Assembly: GCF_005048155.1 (NCBI RefSeq)
Contig: NZ_SUMB01000004.1
Location: 62,001 to 126,000 of the forward strand
Direction of reading: 5' to 3'
Source: Streptomyces piniterrae
GTDB lineage: Bacteria; Actinomycetota; Actinomycetes; Streptomycetales; Streptomycetaceae
DNA: 64,000 bases
Positions 45,216-53,646 of the stretch are shown here, in pieces. The position numbers were made by a program, and so were the translations under genes. Below the pieces are notes generated by a model. The model saw only the letters and a program-made list of their open reading frames with translations. It did not search any database and was not told the DNA's origin. Position 1 is the stretch's first letter; every line of letters starts with the position of its first letter.

Positions 45216-45961
45216 CCCGCCCGATGCCGTGCTCGCGCGGGGAGGAGCTGCTGCTGGCGAGGATCTCCGCAGCGGCCGGTCGCGAGCACATCGGCCGGCG
45301 ACGTGCCACCTACGTGGGTGCCGCGCACACACCCCGGACAGATGCCGTTCCGGTCCGGTGGCTCCGGTGCCTGCTGGCCTTCGCCCGGTACGGCCGGTCT
45401 TCCGCCACGAGGACGGGCGCGAACGCACGACTGGACCTGTACGAGCACGGGCTGACGGTTGCCGTCGGCGGGCGGATCCACGTGGTCCGCTACGACACCA
45501 CCTCGGTCTTTCAGAAGGGCACCCGACAACACCCGCACGACTCGGTCGCCCGCCCTCCGCACCACTCGCACCTCCGCACCACTCGCGCCTACGTGCTCAC
45601 CGACGTCGAAGGGCAGCGGGTCGTGTTGCTCGGCAGGTCGGAGGACAGCGGCACGGAGGAATGGGTGCCCGCCATCCAGCGAGCCGTCACCCGTGCCCAA
45701 CTGCCCCGCGCACTGGCCGCACTCGAAAGGGGCGAGCGACTGTCCTTCGGGGACGTCTGGCTGACCCAGGAGCAGGTCGGGTCGGGAGTGATGTCCGCGC
45801 GCTGGCCGCAGGTGCGGCAGATCGACGTCGACAAGGAGGCCATCAGACTTCACACCGACGGCAACTGGCACACCCTCATGCCCACGACGTCCACCGTCCC
45901 GAACCTCTTCCTCTTCTGCGCGCTCGTTGAACGCCTGCGAGCAGACGGCATGCCTCCGTGA
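45212..45961 (+). CDS. DUF6585-like protein
   Basis: 249 residues if the GTG at 45212 is used (GTGA overlap with the SARP stop); ATG at 45224 is the alternative. The middle resembles the PH-like DUF6585 layout: RLDLYEHGLTVAVGGRIHVVRYDTTSVFQ, then RTTRAYVLTDVEGQRVVLLG and IDVDKEAIRLHTDGNWHTLM. No signal peptide or membrane helix. Role unknown; translational coupling suggests work with the SARP regulator. Confidence 0.78.
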   Translation: MTRPMPCSRGEELLLARISAAAGREHIGRRRATYVGAAHTPRTDAVPVRWLRCLLAFARYGRSSATRTGANARLDLYEHGLTVAVGGRIHVVRYDTTSVFQKGTRQHPHDSVARPPHHSHLRTTRAYVLTDVEGQRVVLLGRSEDSGTEEWVPAIQRAVTRAQLPRALAALERGERLSFGDVWLTQEQVGSGVMSARWPQVRQIDVDKEAIRLHTDGNWHTLMPTTSTVPNLFLFCALVERLRADGMPP

Positions 45962-45990
45962 CGAGTCAGCGGCCATGCTTGAGGTGGAGT

Positions 45991-46029
45991 GGGTTGGGTG
46001 GGTTTGGGTGGGTTGGGTCGCGGGGAGGG
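45991..46029 (+). repeat. G-quadruplex-like G tract
   Basis: Eight runs of three or four G, separated by loops of 1-4 bases (TT, T, TTT, T, TT ...), fill the gap between two convergent genes. The pattern fits the G3N1-7 rule with runs to spare and may stop transcription. Confidence 0.75.
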
Positions 46030-46036
46030 AGACCGG

Positions 46037-47320
46037 TCACGACCCTGTGTGTGACAGGGGCGCAGATGGCACAGCCTCCCCGCGATGCTTGATGTTGACG
46101 GCCGCAGCCTTCGCCACTGCCAAGGGGTTCAGGAACCGCAGCGGACCAATCAAGCGCGACGCAAACAGATACATGTGCCGCGCCATCGATTCATCGCGTG
46201 CTGCTGCCGAGAACATCAGCCGCTCCCCGGGGTTGAACGGACGGGCCTTGGCGAAGTCGGCGGCCACATACTGGTGACCGCGCAGTCGGCGCTGGTGTCT
46301 GCGTGCGTACGCCGCGAGTGACCTGTCGAGGTCGCCGTGCCCGGTTGCGGCCGAGGAGACCGCCTCTGCCAGCCATTGCGCGGACTGCAGGGCCCACCCA
46401 CACCCCACTCCCCACAACGGATCGCCGGTCAGGGCGGCATCGCCGACCAGCGCGACCCCCGCTGCGGTCGGCTTCCGGCTGAGAAGCGGGTAGTTGACCG
46501 TGCCGATGATCTTCGAGATGCGCTCGGCGGAGTCGATGGGCGGTGCCTCGGGCAGGGCCCGGACGAATTCGAGGAAGCTGCCCTCCAGGTCTTCCCGGAA
46601 GGCCGGCAGCCGCTTCTTGTCCGGAAGCACCGCGACGACCGTCACCCCGTCGTCGTTGGGAAACGCGTACGCCATGTCGGGCTCGAGAAACCAGGCGTGA
46701 GCGCTCCCGCCGGGCAGCGGAAGGTTGCGGAAGTGCGCGAGGTAACCGAACCGTGTGTTCTCGTGCAGCCGGGCAGGCACCCCGGCGAACTTCGCCACGG
46801 CCGAGTCCTTGCCATCGGCGCCGACCACCAGCCGGGCCCGGATCTCACGTTCGCCCTGTGGTGTCGCCGCGCGCACCCCCACGGTTCGCCCGGCCTCCCG
46901 TACCAGCCCGGTCACCTGGTGACCCAGGAGCAGATCGACGCCAGGGGTCTGGGCCGCATCGGACCTGATCATCGGGTCGAGGGTGCTGCGCCGAATGTTG
47001 TACCCGTACGGCAGCTCCGGACCCGCCGGCGCTGCCCTCGGCTCGATCCAACCCCAGCGGGTGTACCAGCGGGCATGGTTGCGGACGGCTCCCGCCTTTT
47101 CGAGAGCGGGGATGAGGCCGAGTTCGTCCAGCACCGGGTAGGCGTTTGCCGAGATGGAGTGGGTGCACAGCACCTTGTACGCCTCGGGGTCCGAGCGGCG
47201 TTCCAGCAGTGCGACGCGGACACCGCGTCGAGCGAGCAAGATCGCCGCTGCGCTGCCGGCGAGGCTGGCTCCGCTGATGACGACGTCGTAGTCGTATCCC
47301 GCGCTCTCAGGCTTGGTCAC
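46037..47320 (-). CDS. FAD-dependent monooxygenase
   Basis: 427 residues from a GTG at 47320, with AAGGGGG upstream; longer frames lack a ribosome site. Motifs: YDVVISGASLAGSAAAILLARRGVRVALLER for the FAD site, LVVGADGKDSAVAKFAG for the DG motif, and ALVGDAALTGDPLWGVGCGWALQSA for the GD motif. This is a class A flavoprotein hydroxylase or geranylgeranyl-reductase-like fold. Substrate unknown. The upstream region has TTGACA (47432-47427), a possible -35. A G-rich tract lies past its stop. Confidence 0.88.
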   Translation of the reverse strand: MTKPESAGYDYDVVISGASLAGSAAAILLARRGVRVALLERRSDPEAYKVLCTHSISANAYPVLDELGLIPALEKAGAVRNHARWYTRWGWIEPRAAPAGPELPYGYNIRRSTLDPMIRSDAAQTPGVDLLLGHQVTGLVREAGRTVGVRAATPQGEREIRARLVVGADGKDSAVAKFAGVPARLHENTRFGYLAHFRNLPLPGGSAHAWFLEPDMAYAFPNDDGVTVVAVLPDKKRLPAFREDLEGSFLEFVRALPEAPPIDSAERISKIIGTVNYPLLSRKPTAAGVALVGDAALTGDPLWGVGCGWALQSAQWLAEAVSSAATGHGDLDRSLAAYARRHQRRLRGHQYVAADFAKARPFNPGERLMFSAAARDESMARHMYLFASRLIGPLRFLNPLAVAKAAAVNIKHRGEAVPSAPLSHTGS

Positions 47321-47537
47321 GCGCTGATCGCCCCCTTCGGGGTGTGGTGCCGTTGGTGGGAGTGGTGAGTGGTGCCGTAATGCCGTGGTCCCGTGGTGGA
47401 CCACTGCTGTCAGGAACATGATCAGTTGTCAAGAGTTAGGGATCGGATGACGTGTGATCAGGCTGCTGCGGTGGCGTACTCCGTGCGCTCGCGGGCGGGG
47501 CGACGGCGGGCGGGATGGCGGGGTGGCGGCCCGACGC

Positions 47538-47576
47538 CACTCACTTACACCACTCGCTCACACCACTCACTCATGG
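47538..47576. repeat. Three 13-base tandem repeats
   Basis: CACTCACTTACAC, CACTCGCTCACAC and CACTCACTCATGG follow each other directly before the stop of the next minus-strand gene. The rest of the 47321-47578 gap shows no gene. Confidence 0.65.
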
Positions 47577-47578
47577 CT

Positions 47579-48226
47579 CTACACGAGCGCCGTCTCGGCG
47601 CGGGCGGCGAAGTCCAGCACGGCGTGGGCACCGAGAGACCAGGCCCGGCTGGTGGGGCGGTGCAGGGTCTGGACGAACAGAACCGAACCGTCCGGACGTG
47701 GATCGATCGTCAGTCGGCATGCCACCTGCCAGGTGTACTGCCGGTCGAGCCCGGCCGTGGCGGGCGTCAGCGCATGGGCCAAATCGAGCAGCCGGGCGTC
47801 CCGGTTCAGGCGGTCCGTGACCGCGGTGTCTCCGTCGAAACGTGCGGGGACGGAGCCAGGGGCTGCACCGAGACCGAGTTCGATGTGGGAGGGGACCCGC
47901 GGCGCCAGGGGCACGGCATAGAGGAGGTGGCCCAGTCCGAGGCTACGGCGGATCCCCGAGCGCCCGCCCATCACCGAGGCGCGCAACTCGAATGCCCTGG
48001 GGGTGGGGGCGTCGACGTAGACATAGCAGCGTGTCGGCGCGGGCATTCCGCTGAACCGCTCGCGTGGCGGTAGCAGGCTGCCGGCCGGGACACCGGCGCT
48101 CTCGGCCGACAAGGTAACGGCCAACGGCGGTTCCCCAAGCCCGAGTTCGTCGCCCAGGGCTGCGGCGATGTCGGCGGCAACCTTCTCCGGATGTGCGTTA
48201 CGGCCGGCCCAGATGGCGGCGGGCAT
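47579..48226 (-). CDS. Hypothetical protein, second gene of a two-gene operon
   Basis: 215 residues from the ATG at 48226 with GAGGGGACC upstream, 18 bases after the preceding stop. Soluble, no signal peptide or catalytic motif recognised. Notable segments are YVYVDAPTPRAFELRASVMGG and a YTWQVACRLTIDPRPDGSVLFVQTLH strand-rich C-terminus. Paired with a membrane-anchored helical gene. I do not recognise the family. Confidence 0.75.
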   Translation of the reverse strand: MPAAIWAGRNAHPEKVAADIAAALGDELGLGEPPLAVTLSAESAGVPAGSLLPPRERFSGMPAPTRCYVYVDAPTPRAFELRASVMGGRSGIRRSLGLGHLLYAVPLAPRVPSHIELGLGAAPGSVPARFDGDTAVTDRLNRDARLLDLAHALTPATAGLDRQYTWQVACRLTIDPRPDGSVLFVQTLHRPTSRAWSLGAHAVLDFAARAETALV

Positions 48227-48244
48227 CGCGGTCCCCTCGCTCTG

Positions 48245-48640
48245 TCAGGAAAGTCCGGCGGCTTCCTGGCGGACTCGCGCCGCCTGGTCCCCCTGCCCCA
48301 TGTCGGCCAGCAGTTCACTCAGGCGCCCCAGCGCCGCCCGCCGTTCCGCATGGAAACGCCCCGGCCGGACCCGGGTGAGCTCACGCCAGAGATCGGCAGC
48401 CTCCCTGGCCTGTGCCAGCGCCTCCGCCTGCCGGTCCTGAGCGGCCAGCTCATCGCGCCTGTCGTCCAACTCCCGGGCCTGACGCAGCAGGATCTGGCTG
48501 CGATCTTCCACCGGAGCCGGCGCGGCGGCCTCCTCTCGGGCGACCCGCCGCCTGCGTGCAGCCATGCTCATAGCTCCCACCAGGGCAATCAGCACACCGG
48601 TGACGACCGCAGAAACCAACTTGTACAACAGATCATCCAT
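48245..48640 (-). CDS. Small membrane-anchored helical protein
   Basis: 131 residues from the ATG at 48640 (GGGGAC upstream). An N-terminal helix LVSAVVTGVLIALVGAMSMAA is a transmembrane anchor, followed by RRRRVAREE. The rest is a coiled-coil/TPR-like helical pair rich in Glu, Arg and Leu (ILLRQARELDDRRDELAAQ, AEALAQAREAADLWREL). It faces the cytoplasm by the positive-inside rule. First gene of the operon with the 215-residue protein. Confidence 0.75.
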   Translation of the reverse strand: MDDLLYKLVSAVVTGVLIALVGAMSMAARRRRVAREEAAAPAPVEDRSQILLRQARELDDRRDELAAQDRQAEALAQAREAADLWRELTRVRPGRFHAERRAALGRLSELLADMGQGDQAARVRQEAAGLS

Positions 48641-48864
48641 CGGGGTCCCCGTTCCTTGACTGGGTTCGCGCACTCACGGATACGCGTCAAGGACACGGAT
48701 GCGCGACTGGCTGTTCGGCTCGTTGCCTGCCAACCATCACGGGAGGCCCTGAAATACCGATGAAATCTCGATGGGCACGGGACGGGAGGCTGGCGTGGTG
48801 GAGAGGCCTACGTGATGGGCCGGGGGGGGCTCCCGAACGGCTTCGGATCGCGTCGCCCAGCAGC

Positions 48865-49596
48865 TCAGCCGGTGATGAAGTACAGCTTTCCCATATGGCT
48901 GGTGGCGCCCTCGGTGTGCCGCACACGCAGCGACGACATGTTCAAGCCGGCGATCCCCCATGGGTCGGCCTCGCCCAGGGCCAGGGCGACGAGCGCCCAC
49001 CAGTCGATCTCGTTCGGCTCGTCATCCAGATCGACGTAGGCGTCCATGTCGTCCAGCATGTCCCTGGTGATGCCGAGGGAGGACAGGACAGCTTCGGGGT
49101 CGCCGGTCACGTCGAACGGTTCATCCCCGGGCCAGCCGGAGGCATGGAACATGGTCCCGTCCGGAAGCCACACCAGATCTTCGGTGTGCTCTGCGCCGCA
49201 GTGCGCAGAAGCACGCCCCACGATCCGGGCATCGGGGAACCGCTCACGCAGTCCCTTCGCCTCATACAGCAGCGGGTCGTCGTTTCCGTTATCAACCCAG
49301 GCCGGGTCACTCGCAAAGAGGACGCCGCCCCACACTCCGGCCTGCACGATGTCCAAGTCGGCGCGTGTCTGGAAGTTCGGCCCACTGGATCCGGGGTGCT
49401 GGCCCAGGTCTTCCATCACGGCGTCGACGGTGGACAGAGAGCAGGCGAACTTGGCTGCCAGTGCAGGGTTGTTGGCCGGAAAGTCCGCCACGTCGATAGT
49501 GAAGGGCGGCTGCAGGACGGTCAGATTGCAGTGGGCCATGGACCCGTGAACCATCGTGTCGGCGGGTATGGTCCAGAAGCTGTTGTCGGTGGTCAC
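48865..49596 (-). CDS. Hypothetical acidic protein (243 aa)
   Basis: 243 residues from a GTG at 49596 with TAGGGTGG upstream. Strongly acidic, with many Trp and Asp (VWGGVLFASDPAWVDNGNDDPLLYEA, DDMDAYVDLDDEPNEIDWWALVALAL). No signal, membrane or catalytic motif. It resembles immunity/SMI1-type or DUF-type accessory proteins in composition only, so I assign no family. A transposase scar lies just upstream. Confidence 0.72.
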   Translation of the reverse strand: MTTDNSFWTIPADTMVHGSMAHCNLTVLQPPFTIDVADFPANNPALAAKFACSLSTVDAVMEDLGQHPGSSGPNFQTRADLDIVQAGVWGGVLFASDPAWVDNGNDDPLLYEAKGLRERFPDARIVGRASAHCGAEHTEDLVWLPDGTMFHASGWPGDEPFDVTGDPEAVLSSLGITRDMLDDMDAYVDLDDEPNEIDWWALVALALGEADPWGIAGLNMSSLRVRHTEGATSHMGKLYFITG

Positions 49597-49705
49597 CGGC
49601 GCCACCCTAGCGGCGGGGCGCGGTTCTGTGCCGGGGACCAGGACACGACGCCGACCCGCCGGGTGGGACGCTGCTGGCGCATTCGGGGGGACGCGTAGCG
49701 TCGAC

Positions 49706-49730
49706 CCTTGAGCCCTTGTTTTGCTCAAGG
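49706..49730. repeat. Hairpin at the edge of a transposase scar
   Basis: CCTTGAGC and GCTCAAGG pair around a 9-base loop, just left of the transposase fragment; probably a leftover of the same insertion. Confidence 0.5.
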
Positions 49731-49731
49731 C

Positions 49732-49824
49732 GTCCAACGCTGTGGCATGTGCAGAACTCGCTATCGCGGCCTGTCCGAGACCAGCCTCCAACACCAGCTC
49801 ACCGAGCAGCGGTCAAAGACTTGA
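49732..49824 (+). mobile_element. Transposase C-terminal fragment (IS scar)
   Basis: The plus strand encodes VQRCGMCRTRYRGLSETSLQ followed by HQLTEQRSKT and a stop. The RxRYRGLxxTxLQH motif is typical of the C-terminal end of IS1182/IS5-type DDE transposases. Nothing of the catalytic domain remains, so it is a short relic. Confidence 0.6.
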
Positions 49825-50181
49825 TGGCCTCGGCCTCCTTACAGCTTCGCCGATCTCGGATGGCCAAGTGGGCCTGAACTGAGCAACGAAATCGGCGAAG
49901 TCCTCGCACAAGTACTTCGGATCAGACGGCTTCAGCCGTACCTGCTGGTGATCGCTGTGTACCCACCAGACCTCGAAGTCGGTCACGGTCCCCTCGACAG
50001 GCCAATCCTCGGTTCGCCGACGAGGCAGAAGCACGACGTCGACAAACCCTCCGACACTGAGCCCAATGTCCACGAAGACACCGATCGCCCCGGGCCTGGG
50101 CACCCGGACGACAGTGCCCGTGAAGACCTGACCGAAGCACAGCTCACCTTGCACTCGTTCCCACTCTGCTTGCGTCACCAC
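49813..50181 (-). CDS. Small S1/OB-fold-like protein
   Basis: 122 residues from a GTG at 50181. The segment GQVFTGTVVRVPRPGAIGVFVDIGLSVGGFVDVVLLP (about 17-53) has the S1 RNA-binding pattern of GTVxxIxxxGxFVxhG. The rest (EVWWVHSDHQQVRLKPSDPKY) completes a small beta barrel. A C-terminal helix may be species-specific; its last codons overlap the transposase scar by 12 bases, so the end may have been rewritten by the insertion. Likely nucleic acid binding. Confidence 0.7.
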   Translation of the reverse strand: MVTQAEWERVQGELCFGQVFTGTVVRVPRPGAIGVFVDIGLSVGGFVDVVLLPRRRTEDWPVEGTVTDFEVWWVHSDHQQVRLKPSDPKYLCEDFADFVAQFRPTWPSEIGEAVRRPRPSSL

Positions 50182-50310
50182 TCACGCATCCTCGCACCTC
50201 AGCACCGGCCTGGGCAGGAGAGAGCCCGGTGCGCTCTGCAACTCGCACCGGCTCAAGATCTGAATTCACCAACGGCGTTTGGGAGGCGGGGCGTTCGTCG
50301 CTGGAGCGAG

Positions 50311-51558
50311 TCATGCGACCCGGAAGCCTTCGGCCGACGCAGCAGGCTCAGAGGCGGACAGATGTATCCGCTTGGGCAGCAAGAGCGGGGTGGCGAGCAG
50401 GAGAACGCCTGACATGGTGATCGCGGTGAGTGGGCTGGTGAGTGTGGCGAGAATGCCCCAGATCACTATCAGGGCGGCTTGTAGGAGTTTGTTGATGGCA
50501 CTCCAGGTACTGAGGATCTGGGCGGTGTGATCCGCGGGAGTCCGTTGCAGGCGCTCTGTTGCGTAGAGGGGATTGAAGATGCCCATGCAGGTGATCAGCA
50601 GCCCCTCGATGATGATCACGGTGAGGAGTCCGGGGATGCCGGGACGGACGAAGGCGAGGCCGAGGGGGAAGAGCGATCGCAGCCAGCCGGAGACAATCAG
50701 GACCCGGTGCCGGCCGTAGCGGGTCACGAGGTGTGCGGAGAGGCGGGCGCCCATGAAGCCGCCGAGTGCCGGGATGCCGAAGGCAAGACCGTATTGCCAG
50801 GCCGGGAAGTGGTACTGCCCCAGCAGGAGGACGGACAGGAGCGGGGCGGTGGCCATGATCAGGCCGCCGACCAGGATTTGGTTGAGGAACAGGCGCCTCA
50901 GTGCGGGGTCGTGGAGGATGAACCGCCAGCCGGCAAGAAGGTCGGCTCCGCGCAGCCCGGTGGCCCGGTCGCGGGGTGCCGCGACGTCGCCTCCGCGGAT
51001 GCGGAGGACCCCGAGCGCGGACAGCAGGTAGCTGAGGGCGTCGGCCATGACAGTGATGACCGGGCCGAGTAACCCTATGAGTACACCGCCGAGGGGCGGG
51101 CCCGCCGCGGTCGCCACCCAGCTCGTGCCCTCGAATCTCCCGTTCGCCACGAGGAGGTGATCGCTACGGACGAGATACTTCAGATACGCGCCGGATGCGG
51201 CGGTGAAGGCGATGCTCGCGGTCCCTGAGATGATCGAGACGACCAGCAGTTGGGCGAATGAGAGCAGGCCCAGGACGTAGGCGATCGGGACGCTTGCCAT
51301 CGCGACGAACCGGATCAGGTCCATCGCGATCATCACCGGACGCTTGGCCCGGTGCTCGACCCATGGCCCGAGCGAGAACGCGACAATCGCGGCGACGGCA
51401 GGCCCGGCCGCCTCCAGGAGCGACACCGCGAATGCCGGCGAGTGCAGCACTCGTACTGCGATCAGCGGGAACGCGCCGAAGGCGATCCACGTACCGTATG
51501 TACTGACGGCGTAGGCCGACCACAGCCAACCGAAACTGCGCCCCAACTGCACACGCAT
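50311..51558 (-). CDS. MFS transporter, probable drug efflux
   Basis: 415 residues from the ATG at 51558, with GAGGGGG upstream. Twelve hydrophobic segments. WVEHRAKRPVMIAMDLIRF gives the cytoplasmic loop after segment 2, typical of the MefA/EntS-like (DHA3) group. RYGRHRVLIVSGWLRSL is the second-half equivalent. It is divergent from a LysR-type regulator that probably controls it. Confidence 0.9.
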   Translation of the reverse strand: MRVQLGRSFGWLWSAYAVSTYGTWIAFGAFPLIAVRVLHSPAFAVSLLEAAGPAVAAIVAFSLGPWVEHRAKRPVMIAMDLIRFVAMASVPIAYVLGLLSFAQLLVVSIISGTASIAFTAASGAYLKYLVRSDHLLVANGRFEGTSWVATAAGPPLGGVLIGLLGPVITVMADALSYLLSALGVLRIRGGDVAAPRDRATGLRGADLLAGWRFILHDPALRRLFLNQILVGGLIMATAPLLSVLLLGQYHFPAWQYGLAFGIPALGGFMGARLSAHLVTRYGRHRVLIVSGWLRSLFPLGLAFVRPGIPGLLTVIIIEGLLITCMGIFNPLYATERLQRTPADHTAQILSTWSAINKLLQAALIVIWGILATLTSPLTAITMSGVLLLATPLLLPKRIHLSASEPAASAEGFRVA

Positions 51559-51681
51559 GCGGCCCCCTCGTGACAACCGATGTTCGGGTCTCCGCATCAC
51601 ATCGGCCGCACCTTCGCGGGGTCAAACAACCGACTCCCGGGCGAGCCACAACCATCAGTTGGGCGTGCTTATGCTGGATCG

Positions 51682-52656
51682 ATGGATACCGAGGCGGTGC
51701 GCTCGTTCGTCCGCGCGGCCGAGCTCGGACAGCTGCGACACGCGGCCGACGAGCTCGGCGTAACGCAGCAGGCCGTGTCGAAGCGGATCGCGACCCTTGA
51801 GCGCGAACTCGACGTCCGGTTGTTCACCCGCACCGCCCGAGGGGTCGAGCTGACCCTCGACGGCCAGGCCTTCCTCCCCCACGCCCGGAACATCATCACG
51901 GGTGTCGATCGCGCCATCACCGCGATCAGACCGGGCTCGCGGGCCCTTCGGATCGACGTTCTCGGCCTGCGATCCGCGCAGGCGGTCGTCCTGCACGACT
52001 ACTGGCGGTCGCATCCCGAAACCGACCTCGACGTGGTGACCCTAAAGGTCAACGACCCGCGCATGGCGGTCGCCGCCGTCCAAGCAGGCGATATCGACGC
52101 CTCGTTCCGCTCGGTCACCGACCCGGCCACACTGCCGCGCGACGTGCGGATGATCCACGCATTCGACTCCCCGCTGGAACTCCTCGTCGGCCCGAGGCAC
52201 CCGCTCGCCTCCGCACGAACACTGACTCCATCCCAGCTGCGCCGGCACCGGATCTGGGTGCCGGGTATCGCGCCGCGAAGCGAATGGGCCGAGTTCTACG
52301 ATCAGCTCGCCACCGACTTCGACCTCCGGATCGACGCCGCGGGCCCGAACTTCGGCAACGAGGTACTCCTCGACATCCTCGCGGACTCCGCAGACGTGGC
52401 GACCCTCGTAGGCTCGCGCGACCGGTACATCTGGCCGACGAACCACGACCTGCGCCGCATCCCGATCGTGAATCCGACGCTCGCCTACCCGCTCTCGCTC
52501 ATCTTCCCCCGAGCGAATCCACACCCAGGGCTTCGGGCAATCATCAACCACTTCGGAAGCCTGACGCCGCTCCCCGAGACCGTCTGGCGCCCGTCCTGGG
52601 GACCGAACACCCTCGCAGCACGGAACCGGTCCACAAGCTGGGGCCCGCCGCCCTGA
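51682..52656 (+). CDS. LysR-family transcriptional regulator
   Basis: 324 residues from the ATG at 51682. The LysR HTH occupies 1-60 (VRSFVRAAELGQLRHAADELGVTQQAVSKRIATLERELDVRLF). The periplasmic-binding-like effector domain follows, with the usual DIDASFR and LELLVGPRHPL motifs. Its position 123 bases from the divergent MFS gene suggests drug-responsive control of that pump. A small ORF overlaps its stop (TGATG). Confidence 0.92.
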   Translation: MDTEAVRSFVRAAELGQLRHAADELGVTQQAVSKRIATLERELDVRLFTRTARGVELTLDGQAFLPHARNIITGVDRAITAIRPGSRALRIDVLGLRSAQAVVLHDYWRSHPETDLDVVTLKVNDPRMAVAAVQAGDIDASFRSVTDPATLPRDVRMIHAFDSPLELLVGPRHPLASARTLTPSQLRRHRIWVPGIAPRSEWAEFYDQLATDFDLRIDAAGPNFGNEVLLDILADSADVATLVGSRDRYIWPTNHDLRRIPIVNPTLAYPLSLIFPRANPHPGLRAIINHFGSLTPLPETVWRPSWGPNTLAARNRSTSWGPPP

Positions 52657-52853
52657 TGTACACCGTGCTGCCGGTATGGCGTCAGCACCGGCTCGCCCGG
52701 ACCGACTGGCCCCTCGGCGAGCAGGCATACGCGTTGCAGGCACTCATGGCCGGCTTCCTGCAGACGGCGAACCGTAATCTGCGGCTGCTCCGCCAACGGC
52801 GGGAGCTTGTGCTCGCCTCGACCGCCACCGACCAACAAACCCATCCGAAATAG
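52656..52853 (+). CDS. Small ORF (65 aa) coupled to the LysR gene
   Basis: ATG at 52656 overlaps the LysR TGA by one base. The 65-residue product is basic and helical (ALQALMAGFLQTANRNLRLL) with no recognised domain. It may be a degraded C-terminal piece of a larger gene, as the next gene is itself a pseudogene. Confidence 0.45.
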   Translation: MYTVLPVWRQHRLARTDWPLGEQAYALQALMAGFLQTANRNLRLLRQRRELVLASTATDQQTHPK

Positions 52854-52871
52854 GAACGAGGAGAACCAGCC

Positions 52872-53078
52872 TTGCCCTAGCACCGCCACGTGACCGTCAA
52901 CGGCATCACCATGCACATCAGCGAGCAGGGCGAGGGCCCGCTGGTTCTCCTCCTCCACGGCTGGCCGGAAACCAGGTATTCCTGACGCCACCAGATGCAG
53001 CCGCTCGCCGAAGCAGGCTTCCGCGTAGTCGCGCCCGACCAGCGCGGCTCACACCTGCGAGACCCTCGTCCTCGCTGA
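52872..53078 (+). pseudogene. Broken epoxide-hydrolase-like alpha/beta hydrolase
   Basis: The frame encodes HRHVTVNGITMHISEQGEGP, then LVLLLHGWPETRYS, a TGA, RHQMQPLAEAGFRVVAPDQRG and soon another stop. This is the N-terminal sixth of an epoxide-hydrolase-type protein, including the HG(W/F)PE oxyanion motif. In-frame stops occur at codon 3 (TAG, 52878) and codon 38 (TGA, 52983, where Trp is usual). The nucleophile and His regions are absent. A good ribosome site (GAGGAG) still precedes it. Clearly inactive unless the window contains errors. Confidence 0.75.
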
Positions 53079-53646
53079 TCAGCCTGGTCGCGGCGAGGCG
53101 CCATTCCAGCGCCCCACAGCGGGTGGTGGCGACATCAAAGGCGTCCACTGACGGACGGCTCCAGATTTCATACTCCGTACATAGAAGGCTACGCTCCGCT
53201 TCCAATATCCTCACGGCATGGCAGCAGAAGAAGTGCTCGCTGCTCGCCGCCATGTCGATTTCGGCAGGCTGGCGAGCGCACTGTGTACGGTCGCCTCGGC
53301 GTGACCGCAGAGGTCAGCCCTCTGCCGTCCGACCAGCGTTTCCGGCTCTCATCCGGCCTGGTCCCGGCAGTGATCCGCTTCTGACTCGGTTCCGACCCGA
53401 TTCTGATCTCGGCTCTGATCCGGTTCTGATCCGGTTCTGACCCGGCTCGTTCACGCCGCATCGCCATCGACACGGGATCCCCACCCGGCGCCCCGCCACC
53501 CCCGCGCCCGACTCCCGTCTCTTCCTTGAATCCGGCAGAAAACGCCGACCCGCGCGGGCACGCGACGTCCCCGAACTCCGCGTACGCAGAACGCGGTTCC
53601 GCATGCCCGCGCCGCCACTTTGATGGACCACAGGAGGAAACGACCC
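53079..53646. other. Gene-poor region upstream of the sulfatase
   Basis: About 570 bases. Several short frames exist on both strands, but none has the codon bias of its neighbours or a recognised domain. The 11-base tandem repeats at 53371-53448 are the main structure. The sulfatase promoter should lie between those repeats and its ribosome site. Confidence 0.5.
53371..53448. repeat. Seven 11-base tandem repeats, consensus TGATCCGGTTC
   Basis: Units at 53371, 53382, 53393, 53404 (12 bases), 53416, 53427 and 53438. The two central units are identical. Spacing is one helical turn, as for arrays of protein-binding sites. They lie about 200 bases upstream of the sulfatase start. Confidence 0.85.
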
